The notes beneath the pieces are model-generated. The model searched no databases, was not told the DNA's origin, and was given only the letters and a program-made list of their open reading frames with translations. A stretch of 64,000 bases of DNA, taken from Nannochloropsis salina CCMP1776 (lineage: Eukaryota > Sar > Eustigmatophyceae > Eustigmatales > Monodopsidaceae). Shown here piece after piece: positions 21,401-33,330 of the stretch. The translations under genes and the position numbers were made by a program. Where the stretch lies: NCBI GenBank assembly GCA_004565275.1, contig SDOX01000020.1, positions 3,189-67,188 of the forward strand, given 5' to 3'. Position 1 is the first letter of the stretch. Every line of letters starts with the position of its first letter.

Positions 21401-23541
21401 ACCTCGAAGTCAGAGACCCATACCACTGCCTGGCACGGTGTGTCCTGTATGAGGACCAACGGCTCGAAATCGTCGGCGCCGAAATGCCGACCCAGGATCC
21501 GCAGGTCAAAGCCTCCCCGGGCCATGGTCCCTGTCGTCTCGATGCTGCTGACCACAGGGCGTGCGTAGGAGGCCGCGTTTACCACAGATACGGGCATGTC
21601 TGCCCCTCCTTGTGATATAGTTGCCTGCGCAAGCACATGAGCTCCGACCCCGGCCGTGCTCACGCAAGTGAGGAGAAAAGGCCGTTGGTTCTCGGAGGCC
21701 AACACTGCAGGAAAGGGCATCAGGGCCAAGGACGGAGGAACAGGCATATCCGTTTCACTCGTTGCCAGATCCTGGACCGCGCCCGGCTGGACAGCGAAAG
21801 GGATGGCAGCTACACCACCTTGGGCACTCACAGCGGCCGCTACCACGCCCGGGGCTCTGGCATCCTTCTGAGCCTGGGCCAGGGCGGTGGCGTCTCCGTA
21901 AGGCAGCAAAACCGGGTTCAGGCAGGGGGACAGGCCGACAAAGGCTTCCAGCTCGTAGGGTTGGGAGAGGTCGACGGTCGTCACGTCCAAAGAGAGGGCC
22001 ATGGACACAACCTCCCCCCCCTGAGTGTCGAGGAGAGCGGGCGACACCAGGTAGATTTGTGGCGGGCTCTCCATCACCGAAGTCAACGAGTTTTTGTACA
22101 CGATGTATACACTGGCGTTGGAGGCCACATAGCATCCGATCGCCAATTCTGTCTCATTGTCTCCGTTCAAATCCGGAAGCTCGGCCAGGGATGCCCCGAA
22201 ATTCGTGTTGGCTGGCAGCTGGCTCTCGAACCCTTCGAGACCAGTGGTGATCTTCCGCCACTCCCGGACCATCGGCAAGCCGTCGTCCGTCGCATTCAGG
22301 CCCAAAAATAGGAGGTGAACAGAACCCGCGTTTGGGTTGGCACGACTGTCACCGATGGTACCTACCACCAATTCGGGCACTCCGTCCATATCCAAGTCAT
22401 GGAAGCCAGCCATGGAGGCCCCGAAATAGGCATTCGCCTGCAGACTCGTATCCCCGAAACCGTGCTTGCCCGGGGTAATTTTGCTCGACCCTTTGACAGG
22501 ACTGCCGTCCGCCGGCACCATGCCCCCACCGGCCAACCCCCCCACCGCTTCTCGACCCCCGAGTGGCCGCTGCAGCAAGATAACGTACACAGCGCCGCAC
22601 CCTGGCTGGTACTCCGAGTCCATATACGCCCCTACGGCCATGTCGGGGACGCCGTCTCCATTCAAATCTCCTATGCCTGCAACGGAGGCTCCAAAGGCAT
22701 CGTTGGGGGCCAGAGCAAAGGGAAACCCCGGTGTTTGAGCGCGTAATTTGTACCAGCCCACGATGGGAACGGCGGCAGAGTTTTGCAGAAAGAGAATGTA
22801 GACAACGCCGGCCAATGTGTCCTCTCCATACGCGCCCACGGCAATGTCTCCGACACCATTTCCGTCCACGTCGCCTAGATAAGCCACGGAGGAGCCGAAG
22901 TATGAATTTTGAGCCAGAGTGGCATCAAAACCCCCTTTACCACCCGTGATTTTCACAGAAGATGCCACCGGCGACGCCTGAACACGTTGCATGTACAGCA
23001 AGTAGATGGCACCTGCGTTCAACGCGGATTCATCATCTCCCAGAGCTCCTACCACCAGGTCAGGGACACTGTCGCCGTTAATATCTCCAGCTCCGGCCAC
23101 CGCGGCCCCGAAATAGTCTAAGGCTTGCAGACGGGTGTTGAACCCTCCAGTGCCCGAAGTAATCTTTCGCCAGCTAATCAGCGGATTCACCACATCTTTT
23201 CGCAGGTATAGTATCACAATAGCTCCTGCATTGTTAGCAGTAGTGTCGTCTCCATATGCTCCTAGCACAAGATCGTCTACGCCATTTCCATCCAGATCGC
23301 CGGCGTGGCACAAAGCACTCCCCCGATAATCTTTGCTGTCGCTCGGGCCTAGGTTGACCTTCACAGTTTCTTTCACAATGGGTAATAAAAGTTCATCCTG
23401 CGTAGGATTAATGGGCGGGCCAACACTGGTCCTGATAGTCAACGAGAGCAGCACGAGGAAGAGGAAGGACCAAGGCACGAGCCTTTTTCCCATGCCTCGC
23501 TTCGCCTTGGCCAAGGCAGCAAATGCCGACCAGCAGGACAT
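15435..23541 (-). CDS. giant integrin-like FG-GAP / IPT / Cys-rich / polytopic membrane protein
   Basis: A single exon of about 2,700 codons. Start MSCWSAFAALAKAKRG is followed by a hydrophobic signal (WSFLFLVLLSLTI). Residues 74-480 hold six FG-GAP repeats with Ca-binding loops of the form DLDGNGVDD, as in integrin alpha propellers. Residues 665-930 hold about three IPT/TIG domains (GRHFG, GSNFG, GRNFG). Residues 1137-1267 are Cys-rich and resemble ephrin-receptor/GCC2-GCC3 modules (CPPG…CFLCPLGSYQP…CQPCPLGTDC). About ten membrane helices follow from residue 1267, resembling TRP-like channels of protists, interrupted by a Ser/Pro-rich loop at about 1440-1906. The C-terminal part adds some seven further hydrophobic segments and a coiled coil (EVMRLRRKMAEMEERLEEER). 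The frame moves by +1 at eight C (16691-16698). A surface adhesion or mechanosensory role is an inference from the domains. Confidence 0.85.
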
Positions 23542-24424
23542 GCGCTGCTGCTAAGACATCAAGGGAGGAAAAATTAATAAATTCCAATTCATGGTTCCCG
23601 TCTGCTCGTGTGAAATATAGATATGACGTAAAAGTGAGGTGAGGCTATCGTGCTGCGATAGCAGCGGAGTAGAGGAGAGACATACAGAAATCCCAAAATC
23701 ACGGATACTCTTGTGGTCCCGGGAATTTCAACAATGTTTGAGAACAATATTATCCTTGAAAGCCTTTTTAAGCTTCCTCGTGATAAAAGGAGGCAATTTG
23801 GTGGGAGTGAAATTGCGGGAGGCGTTGTTTAGTGGTTTAAAAGTTTTAAACATGGGCCCGACCAGCCGTTGACTTCGGCATTGCCGGAAGTAGCAAATCG
23901 TTTGGGCTACTTGTTTTGACCTTTACGGGTCCAACCAAATAGAGATAAATTCTCGTACGATGATATGGAATGGTACCATTAGCATATCAAAATGACCTGT
24001 AAGAGAGAGGAGCGTGCAGGAGGGAGAAATACGTACTAGACTTGGGCTACTAGTCTCTATCAGATAAAAACCTAACAAACATCCTGATAGTTTGTAGAAG
24101 AATCCTAGTCCGGCTGTAGAGTCCCGGATAAAATCGAAATAATGTGTTCCTCTCCGTGAACTGCATATTTAAAGTCACAGAGGAGTGAATTGGCCTGGAT
24201 TATAGCAATGTTCAACCTCCTGCTCGGATGGTTAGTCACTGCGCTGTGACACATTTGCGTCAGTCGCTCGTTTCATGAAGTTTAGTGCCTTCTAAATTAT
24301 TCACTTCACATCAAGAAAGACTCCATTTATATTGTAAGCGGGCATGTCACAAATTGCCGCGCTACCGAAGCAAATCGCATTGTTGTTATTTTGTTAGTGG
24401 AGTATCCCCACCGTGTTCGGTTCA
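23542..24424. other. intergenic region with no recognised gene
   Basis: This is a fairly AT-rich spacer between the start of the giant gene and the end of SRP54, both on the - strand. The frame at 23639-23872 shows no protein character. It should hold the giant gene's promoter and the SRP54 3' region. Confidence 0.45.
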
Positions 24425-26663
<2,239 letters not shown>

Positions 26664-27753
26664 GATCACACCCTATTTCGCGATGGGGCCCTATGGAAAT
26701 GCAGCCTTCTCTTTGCACGATAATTCTGCCTCTCTCTCCACAACACTCTAGAGGAGCTCTTTACCTGTGTACGGGTATGTGGACAAGTGTGGGATTGGTC
26801 CACGAATCTGAGTATTACCTGCGTTGTTTGTCTTCTCTTTATTACAGGTCTTGCGTATAAATTCGAGCAGATGTATATGAAACTGCTACTTCTATCACTG
26901 TCACCTCAACACCTAATTATATCATCGTCCAAGCTGTCACATGAATGGCTGGCGCATGCTGTGATAAGACGGTGACCATATGCGACCGCACGCCCCATTT
27001 TTACAGTGCTACCCCAGCTTGCGGTCCGTGTCGCCTAGGCTTAGCTCGTGCCATTCCCCTTCGATCCGTCCAATGACCGGCCCATGCCACACGCACACCC
27101 AACAAAAATAAAAAGGAAAGTGCTCCTACTTTACACAGCCAAATGAAAACATGCTCGCCATAAAATGGGTAATTTTTCTGGCTTCTCCGTCGGGTGCAAT
27201 CAGCCTGCCATCAACTCCATGCATGGTACATTTCTTTGCTACAAAAACTGCTGTGCGATAATAACTGTGGATGAGAGAGCGAGGAAGCAATTCCTTTGGG
27301 TATACGTGAGACATAAATATAGATTGCCAATAATAATTGGTGAAGAGTTCAATCAGATGATTGTGAAAGGCGTCCTCTCTGAATCGATCTTCCTTGTCAA
27401 TTTTGCATGTCTGAGAATGCTTTATGAAGAAATTAAGTAATATGTGTACTTCGCAACACACCACCAACATATCCAATATGCATTATTTCTTCTTCCGGGC
27501 CCATTTTTGACGTTGGGATAGCCTAAATGTTTCTTAGACCACTCAGACTTTACCGACATGAATACATACATACACACACTACAAGGCTTTCCTGCTCTAC
27601 TTCGGGACATTTATCGAAGTCTGATGGACCTTCAATGTAAGTGCCTTAGTTGCCACGACAAACCGCGCATGAGCTGAAACGCTGAATTGTATAAGATCAA
27701 AAGACACATGCCTGCACTTGTGCCGCATTGTCTTCCCTCTCCATGGTCCTCGG
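26664..27753. other. intergenic region; short AT-rich frames of doubtful status
   Basis: Frames of 116 codons on the - strand (27126-27476) and 91 codons on the + strand (27165-27440) overlap each other in AT-rich sequence. Neither shows a domain, signal peptide or convincing splice partner. One may be a small gene, but I cannot choose. The SRP54 promoter and the 3' region of the RING gene must lie here. Confidence 0.4.
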
Positions 27754-29520
27754 CTAGCGGGAGGGGCTCATGACCCAGTTTCGACTTACCACTGCACTCT
27801 TACACGTGACGCAAAAGGACGCGGTGGACGCACAGGACTCACACACCAGATGAGAACAAGGCACCAGCGCGTGCGTCCTGGGCTGAAGACCGCAAGCAGA
27901 GCAGGGGGCCTCCCTGTATATACTCATACCTCGCACCTCCGCTGCTCCTTGTCCTGATATGTCCACTTCCTGCTCTGGCGATATATTCCGATGGAGAGTC
28001 GAGGAGGGAGGGCCCTGGGCCAGATTGTGATGGTTCAAATGCTGTAACCGCAAAGGGTTTGTGCTGCTACCGCGCCGTCCCTGCTGGTACGACGGGGAGG
28101 CGGAAGCTCCTGTGGTCGAGGCGGAGGGCGGCGATGACAAGGTAAAGGAAGAAGAACGGCTTCGACCGCGTCCCTGGCTTTCGTTCGCTCTCTTGGTATA
28201 CGTGGGTGCCAAATGGAAGACCGGGGGGGCTGCTTGGGTCCCGCTGGTCGACTGCGCCACCGAGGCAAAAGTGATGCGAGGAGAGGCCATGTTGAGCTGT
28301 GGTTGCGTGTCGAGGGCAGTTACGTCAGGGGAGGGCCTCACCCGTCGAGAGAGGTGGTAAGCAAGTATCAGGAGCAAACCACCGAATAGGAAAAAGGCAC
28401 TAATATTGGCAAGGTTGCTTATCCTGCCTCCATTGGTGATCGCCGAGTCCGCGCTGACCAATGTCTCGCCCGCGCTGCCATCCTTGTCGCTTTCCAACTC
28501 GTCCCATCCCTCCTCGTCGTCCATCTCCTCATCGTCTGCATCCTTTATTTTTCTCTCCTGTTGGATTGTTTTCTGGCGATCCTCACCTTCCCGCTGTTTG
28601 ATCGGTGACTCGGGGCTCTCTCTTTGCAATTTGACCACGCGGTTTTCGTCATTAATGCCCCCCCTATCTGTGACCAGAGGGCCTTTGCCGGTGTTTAAAA
28701 TATAGTCTGGAACAGGAATCACTATGGGAGGGAGATTATGAGTGTCTCCGTCACCACCATTTGAACTCTTGTTCGACTGCGACGAAGGGATGATGAGAAT
28801 AGAGGATGTGATGTTGCTGGCGTTGGTCTCTGTATCTTCCGCTTGCTCCCCACGTCGCGATGTACTTGCTGCACTGGAAAATCTTCCCCCGTCCCCATTA
28901 TTGTCATCATCCGCGTCACCTTCCGGAGGAGGCGGAGGAGCGTCATCTGTCAAGGGCTCTGGAACAATTAATGTACTTCTCCTCCTTATGTCCCCCTTAC
29001 GTCGCTCATCACGTCCAGGGGCGTCCGTTTTCTCCTTCAAGATACCCTTATCGTGGGACTCGTTCTCAGGGAGTGAATCAGGCTCCTCCTCCTTGTCTTG
29101 AGCCAGCTCTATAGAAGAGGATGAGACATCTTTATTACTCCCTGCCGATATACTTGGAGCACTGGATAACCTTCCTTCGTCCCCATCGTTGTCGTCATCT
29201 GCGTTATCTTCCGGAGGAGGCGGAGGAGCGTCATCGGTCAAAGGCTCTGGAATAATCAACATAGCCCTCTTTTCCACATTATCGAGACTCAATAGTCCAT
29301 GTCCTTCCTGCTCTTTATAAAGCTCCTTACGGTATCGCTTGCCAAGTATTTTGTGTTGTGGCTCACGAGGCCCACCCGAGAGTGCCTTGTGCAAAGCCTG
29401 ACGTCGGGAACTTCGATTGCGAGCTCCCGCGATCGGCTTACATGCCAACAAGACGACAAAGATAGTGCGAGCCAAACAAAAAAAGGACATGGAATGTGTA
29501 GTCTTTAAATGGGATGGCAT
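27754..29520 (-). CDS. membrane-anchored RING-finger protein, probable E3 ubiquitin ligase
   Basis: The 588-residue protein starts at ATG 29520 with a hydrophobic signal or anchor (MSFFCLARTIFVVLLACKPI). A long acidic, Pro/Ser-rich region follows, with two near-identical blocks containing PEPLTDDAPPPPPE (about 28920-28970 and 29210-29260). A membrane helix comes next (ANISAFFLFGGLLLILAYHL, about residue 375) and the C-terminus has a compact zinc-binding RING: CSACGLQPR, PCSHLVCESCA, FCVTCKSAV. The Cys-His spacing is that of the C3HC4 fold used by E3 ligases such as the MUL1/IAP type. The layout predicts a lumenal acidic domain and a cytosolic RING. The ligase activity and target are inferred. 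The gene has one exon and no frame problem. Confidence 0.75.
   Translation of the reverse strand: MPSHLKTTHSMSFFCLARTIFVVLLACKPIAGARNRSSRRQALHKALSGGPREPQHKILGKRYRKELYKEQEGHGLLSLDNVEKRAMLIIPEPLTDDAPPPPPEDNADDDNDGDEGRLSSAPSISAGSNKDVSSSSIELAQDKEEEPDSLPENESHDKGILKEKTDAPGRDERRKGDIRRRSTLIVPEPLTDDAPPPPPEGDADDDNNGDGGRFSSAASTSRRGEQAEDTETNASNITSSILIIPSSQSNKSSNGGDGDTHNLPPIVIPVPDYILNTGKGPLVTDRGGINDENRVVKLQRESPESPIKQREGEDRQKTIQQERKIKDADDEEMDDEEGWDELESDKDGSAGETLVSADSAITNGGRISNLANISAFFLFGGLLLILAYHLSRRVRPSPDVTALDTQPQLNMASPRITFASVAQSTSGTQAAPPVFHLAPTYTKRANESQGRGRSRSSSFTLSSPPSASTTGASASPSYQQGRRGSSTNPLRLQHLNHHNLAQGPPSSTLHRNISPEQEVDISGQGAAEVRGMSIYREAPCSACGLQPRTHALVPCSHLVCESCASTASFCVTCKSAVVSRNWVMSPSR
28855..29275 (-). 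repeat. imperfect internal duplication inside the RING gene
   Basis: Two blocks of about 130 bases (roughly 28855-28990 and 29142-29275) share long identical stretches such as cttccggaggaggcggagga. Both encode LI(I/V)PEPLTDDAPPPPPE followed by an Asp/Asn run and GRxSSA. The copies are about 290 bases apart and in the same frame. Confidence 0.8.
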
Positions 29521-30209
29521 TTCCTCTCGTGGAGGGATTCAAGAACGCCTGTTGTCTTCCTTCTCCAAGAGTCAAATTTTGGTGGGTAGGGCGCTGTCGT
29601 GAAGATCGTGAATGTAAAATGGAATAAGCAAGTAACTTCTATGATCAATACACCATAGTTTAGCTTAATAAGATTGTTAAAACAAGGAAATCATACAGCT
29701 TTGCAGGGGAGACAGCATATAAGGGAGGAAAAAAAGATCCCGTCGAACTGTCGCCCCATCCTAACGGTTTTTAACGGAAACCGTTACGACGGCCGAGACC
29801 ACTCCAAATGATCTTCAGTCTGCCAGAAAGGTTTTTGGCAGGGAAGAAACCTTTACTCAAAAAAAATAAAACATTGTAAATGGTCAAGTCTCGTAGTCTC
29901 CTCGAGCGCAGAGATGCTCTCATTTTCTGATAGCTTAATTTGTATTCAATGTACATTGTTTTGTACAAAACTCAGTAGGACTTAATATATTCAAAGACCC
30001 AAATTCGAGGCAAAGAGACCTGATCTTGAGCGGAAACAACTTCCTTGCTTAAATTTCTGTTTAAAAAAGTGTTCTTCACAGAGCATACATAGAATCCTTT
30101 TACTGTACAGCTTTTTACACTCACTTTTCCTCAAAATGCAGCTGGAGTGAAAATATTATTATTTTCAAGCAATTCTTGTTCAGATATGGAGCCCATTGAG
30201 CTCCAAAAG
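29521..30209. other. AT-rich intergenic region with two hairpins
   Basis: This is the promoter side of the RING gene and the 3' side of the ribulokinase gene. A perfect 9-base stem (29762-29770 with 29778-29786) is followed by a second inverted repeat, aaaggttt…aaaccttt (about 29824-29853). No coding frame is supported. Confidence 0.5.
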
Positions 30210-31679
30210 TCATGAAAGCGTCTTTAAAGCAAGCAAGGCGGCACCATAGGACGCTTCTGTCTCGCTCGCCTTTCCTGTTGGTACTCCCAACAATTGCCTC
30301 CTTATTCGTGTCCACGCCTTGTTTCTGGCTCCCCCTCCTGCTGTCCTTACTTCCACAAGCTCGTCTGCCCCCAGGTCTTTCAAAATCTGATATCCGTCTC
30401 TCTCTACCCGTGCAATTCCCTCCAATATCCCCTGTAAATATTCGCTGCGCCTGGGAGGACGAGGCGTCAGTAGCGCTTTTTTGCTTGGGTCGCACGAGGG
30501 AAACCGCTCCCCCGCATCGCCCGCCAAGGGGTAGTAATTGAGGTGCCGGCAAGGTTTTCGTGGATCGATCTCCTGGCTCAGTCTCTCAAGCTCGGGATTG
30601 GAAAATCCTTCTTGTCTGAGCACGGCGCAACCTACATTGCTCGCACCCCCCACCAACCACTGATTCCCGAGTCGATGGCTGTAGACGCCCCGAGTTGCAT
30701 CCTCGACTGCCTTGTTGCTGAGCATTTTGATGGCCAAAGTGGAGCCGAGGCTCGTGACGGCCTGTCCGGGTTCCTGGAGACCGGCTGCGATGAAAGCGGC
30801 GACGCTGTCGGTGGTGCCGCCGACGACCATGCAGTCACTTGGAAAGCCGTGCGATTGCACCAAAGAGGGGGACACACAGCCATTAGGTTGACCAGGCTCG
30901 ATGATGTGCGTCGGAAGGACATCTCGGTATGTAGAGGGGGAGGACTCGGAGGGAGAGGGGCAGCCCAGGCCGAGGCGATCGTCGAGGAGGGGGGAAAACC
31001 AGCCAGGATAAGCAAGGGCAGACATGTCGTAGCCCAATTTTAGCATGTTGTTCCAGTCTGAGACGCGGGGAAAGCAAGACTGCTCTCTCTTTGCTGTTGA
31101 GGCATCGTGTATCAGACAGGCGCTCAGAAAATCGGCTTGGTGCAGCATCACTTCGTCGCGATGGAATGCCTCCTCCAAATGCCAGGACACTACTTTCATC
31201 AATGAGGATGTCCCGGATAGGGTGACATGCTTGGCTGGTGCATAATCTGCTATCAGACATTTTGCCTTTCTACCAGTTTCTGGTATCTCGCGGAGGGCAT
31301 CCCAATTGTAGAGCCTTGGATTCCGAGTGATTGCTCCATTCGCTTTGTTCACAACCACGCATGAGGCGCTGGTGCCGCTGATTGCTACGCGGGCCACCCG
31401 GGATCGGATTGCAGGGGGTATGTCATCTAGAAGTCTAAACATTGCCAGGCGCCATTCCTCGGCATCTTGCACAGTTTGAGAATGAGGCCATCGGAAGGAG
31501 GCCTGATGAACGCAAGTAGGAGTCTCAGAGGCCTCGAGGACGACTAATCGAACGCCACTCGTACCGAAGTCAAAACCTGCACCGCAGCGGGGTTTGCTCC
31601 CTGAAGATGGAAATGCCCAGAGCAAAGAAGAAAACGAGACCATGATGATCAAAAACCAGCACCACGACAGGAAAGACAT
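30210..31679 (-). CDS. FGGY-family sugar kinase, probable plastid D-ribulokinase
   Basis: FGGY kinases phosphorylate sugars with ATP. This one resembles the short plant and cyanobacterial XK1/D-ribulokinase branch, which phosphorylates D-ribulose. Features include the N-terminal phosphate-1 motif GAGFDFGTSGVRLVV, VAISGTSASCVVV, the adenosine region VVGGTTDSVAAFIAAG with SLGSTLAIK, and the C-terminal AGGGARNKAWTRIR. The leader MSFLSWCWFLIIMVSFSS ends LLWA|FPSSG, the alanine-phenylalanine junction used for secondary plastids. The start chosen is ATG 31679; another in-frame ATG lies six codons upstream at 31697. It has one exon and about 489 residues. It diverges from the PsbP gene over 359 bases. 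Confidence 0.8.
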   Translation of the reverse strand: MSFLSWCWFLIIMVSFSSLLWAFPSSGSKPRCGAGFDFGTSGVRLVVLEASETPTCVHQASFRWPHSQTVQDAEEWRLAMFRLLDDIPPAIRSRVARVAISGTSASCVVVNKANGAITRNPRLYNWDALREIPETGRKAKCLIADYAPAKHVTLSGTSSLMKVVSWHLEEAFHRDEVMLHQADFLSACLIHDASTAKREQSCFPRVSDWNNMLKLGYDMSALAYPGWFSPLLDDRLGLGCPSPSESSPSTYRDVLPTHIIEPGQPNGCVSPSLVQSHGFPSDCMVVGGTTDSVAAFIAAGLQEPGQAVTSLGSTLAIKMLSNKAVEDATRGVYSHRLGNQWLVGGASNVGCAVLRQEGFSNPELERLSQEIDPRKPCRHLNYYPLAGDAGERFPSCDPSKKALLTPRPPRRSEYLQGILEGIARVERDGYQILKDLGADELVEVRTAGGGARNKAWTRIRRQLLGVPTGKASETEASYGAALLALKTLS

Positions 31680-32038
31680 CGCGCCCTGTGGGCACATGGG
31701 AAGAAAATGGATGAACGCATTGGTGAGCACGTGCAAGTTTGACCAGGCAGTGAAGTAGTGAATATTCTTGTACAATAGACACGAGTGTCGAAACGTCCGA
31801 AGTGAGAGGCCTTTCAGGGCGCATTGTTTTTCTTTTCCTATGTAAAGGGATGCAGGGAAGCCGGGTAAGGCGGGGTCCGCCCCTGTCGAAACCCGTCGAC
31901 CTCGTGCTTGCTTGCTGTCCTTCCTTTCTGTCCTTGCACTGCATTAATGTCGGAGTGAACCCCGTGAGGCACCGGTAGATGTCATTAAGTTGCTGGGGCC
32001 TATCCTTGTGAACAATCACGGGGTAGCGACTCGATGTA
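31680..32038. promoter_or_regulatory. divergent promoter shared by two plastid-protein genes
   Basis: The 359 bases separate the starts of the ribulokinase-like gene (-) and the PsbP-domain gene (+). Both products carry bipartite plastid leaders, so shared light or metabolic control is plausible. I could not identify specific factor sites. Confidence 0.45.
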
Positions 32039-33330
32039 ATGCTCACTTTCACATGTCTCATGCTCTTTCTCTTCGCCCTCAGCCCGACCATGACGGCTGT
32101 CATCCCTGGACCCACCATCCGCACAAGTTTCGAAGTTCTTTCAGTGCTGACTTTATTGGCATTCGGCAACGCCTTTGCTCCTGCTGCTTCATCAAGGGGC
32201 AGGTGCGTTCGATGGGTATTTTTTGGGGTTGCTGACTTGGCCTCTTTCATACTCTTCCTCCTAATCCTATTTTCGCACGTCGCCTTCCCCAAAAGGTCAC
32301 CACGACTCCTGACTCGAAGCGCAGAGGGCACTCCATTGGTTTCTCGCAGCACCATCCTTCAACAAGGTGGATTGATCTCCTCGGCAGGCATCTTGGCTCT
32401 CACTGGTAGTCCCTTCCTCCTAAATATTGAAACTGCATCAGCAGATGAAGCTGGTGCAGCTGGAGAGCAATCTTATTTTGACGAGAAGTACAAAGTAGCT
32501 TTCGAGCATATTCCGGCCAAATGGGGAAGGACAGACACCACGATCGGGACGAACAACTTGGACCCCCGACGCATCGTGGTATTCAAGGATCCTTCTAGTG
32601 AGGCAAATGTCTTCATCGCGTACACGGTGGGTGGGGGGCCTAGGGGCAAGGAGCAAAATGAGGATAAGTAGAGGAGAGAAGGAGGAAAAGAATTCAGAAT
32701 AATTATTCTCTATGTAAACGTGAAAATTTATAATTTAGGTAAGAATGCTCATACCCTGGCTGGATCCAAATCGCTGATATGCATCCATTTATCCCTGTAC
32801 TAATTGGTCTTTCCAATTCTTCCCACGCCCTTCTGCGACAGCCTGTTCAACCTGATTTCACTACGCTGGGAGCTTTCGGTAGTATCTTAGACGTGGCCAA
32901 GACGATTGTTCCCAAAGGCCGCGGTACGAGGAGATTCTGAACTGAAACTGGGGGGGAGAAGGTGTTGAGTACATCGAGAGTTTCTCCAGTCTTTTCTACC
33001 TTGTATCTTTGGCCTGTTGATTCTTGCATAAAGACGTTGGGGACTGTCCCTTTAAACTCTGTTTTGTTTTTTTTCCTCCAACTATGTGCCACAGGCGTCG
33101 AAAGCAAACTCCTTAACTATGAAGGTCGAAAAGGTGCCTACTATTACGACTATGTCATTCAACCCGCCGGCCAACCCAAGCGACACCTGACCACGCTCTT
33201 TGCTCTTATCACCATCAGTGGCACTGGAGAGTGCCTCGCGACATATACCACCTCATGTTTAGAAGATCAATGGACAGTTTTGGAGCCTGTATTCGACAAG
33301 ATTACCAAGTCCTTCAGAGTGGGCTTATGA
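32039..33330 (+). CDS. PsbP-domain protein of the thylakoid lumen
   Basis: PsbP-family proteins are lumenal subunits or assembly factors of photosystem II and related complexes. Exons are 32039-32202, 32296-32626, 32842-32923 and 33095-33330, all GT-AG and in phase, giving 270 residues. The leader has an ER signal ending LAFGNA|FAPAASSRGR, then a thylakoid-transfer hydrophobic stretch and ASADEA cleavage site. The mature part has the family pattern YFDEKYKVAFEHIPAKW, DPSSEANVFIAYT, TLGAFGSILDVAKTIVP, then YYYDYVIQPAGQPKRHLTTL and CLEDQWTVLEPVFDKITKSF. The first ATG is used; MTAVIPG at 32090 is an alternative start. The first intron is a multiple of three and could be retained. Which PsbP subtype this is cannot be told by eye. 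Confidence 0.85.
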
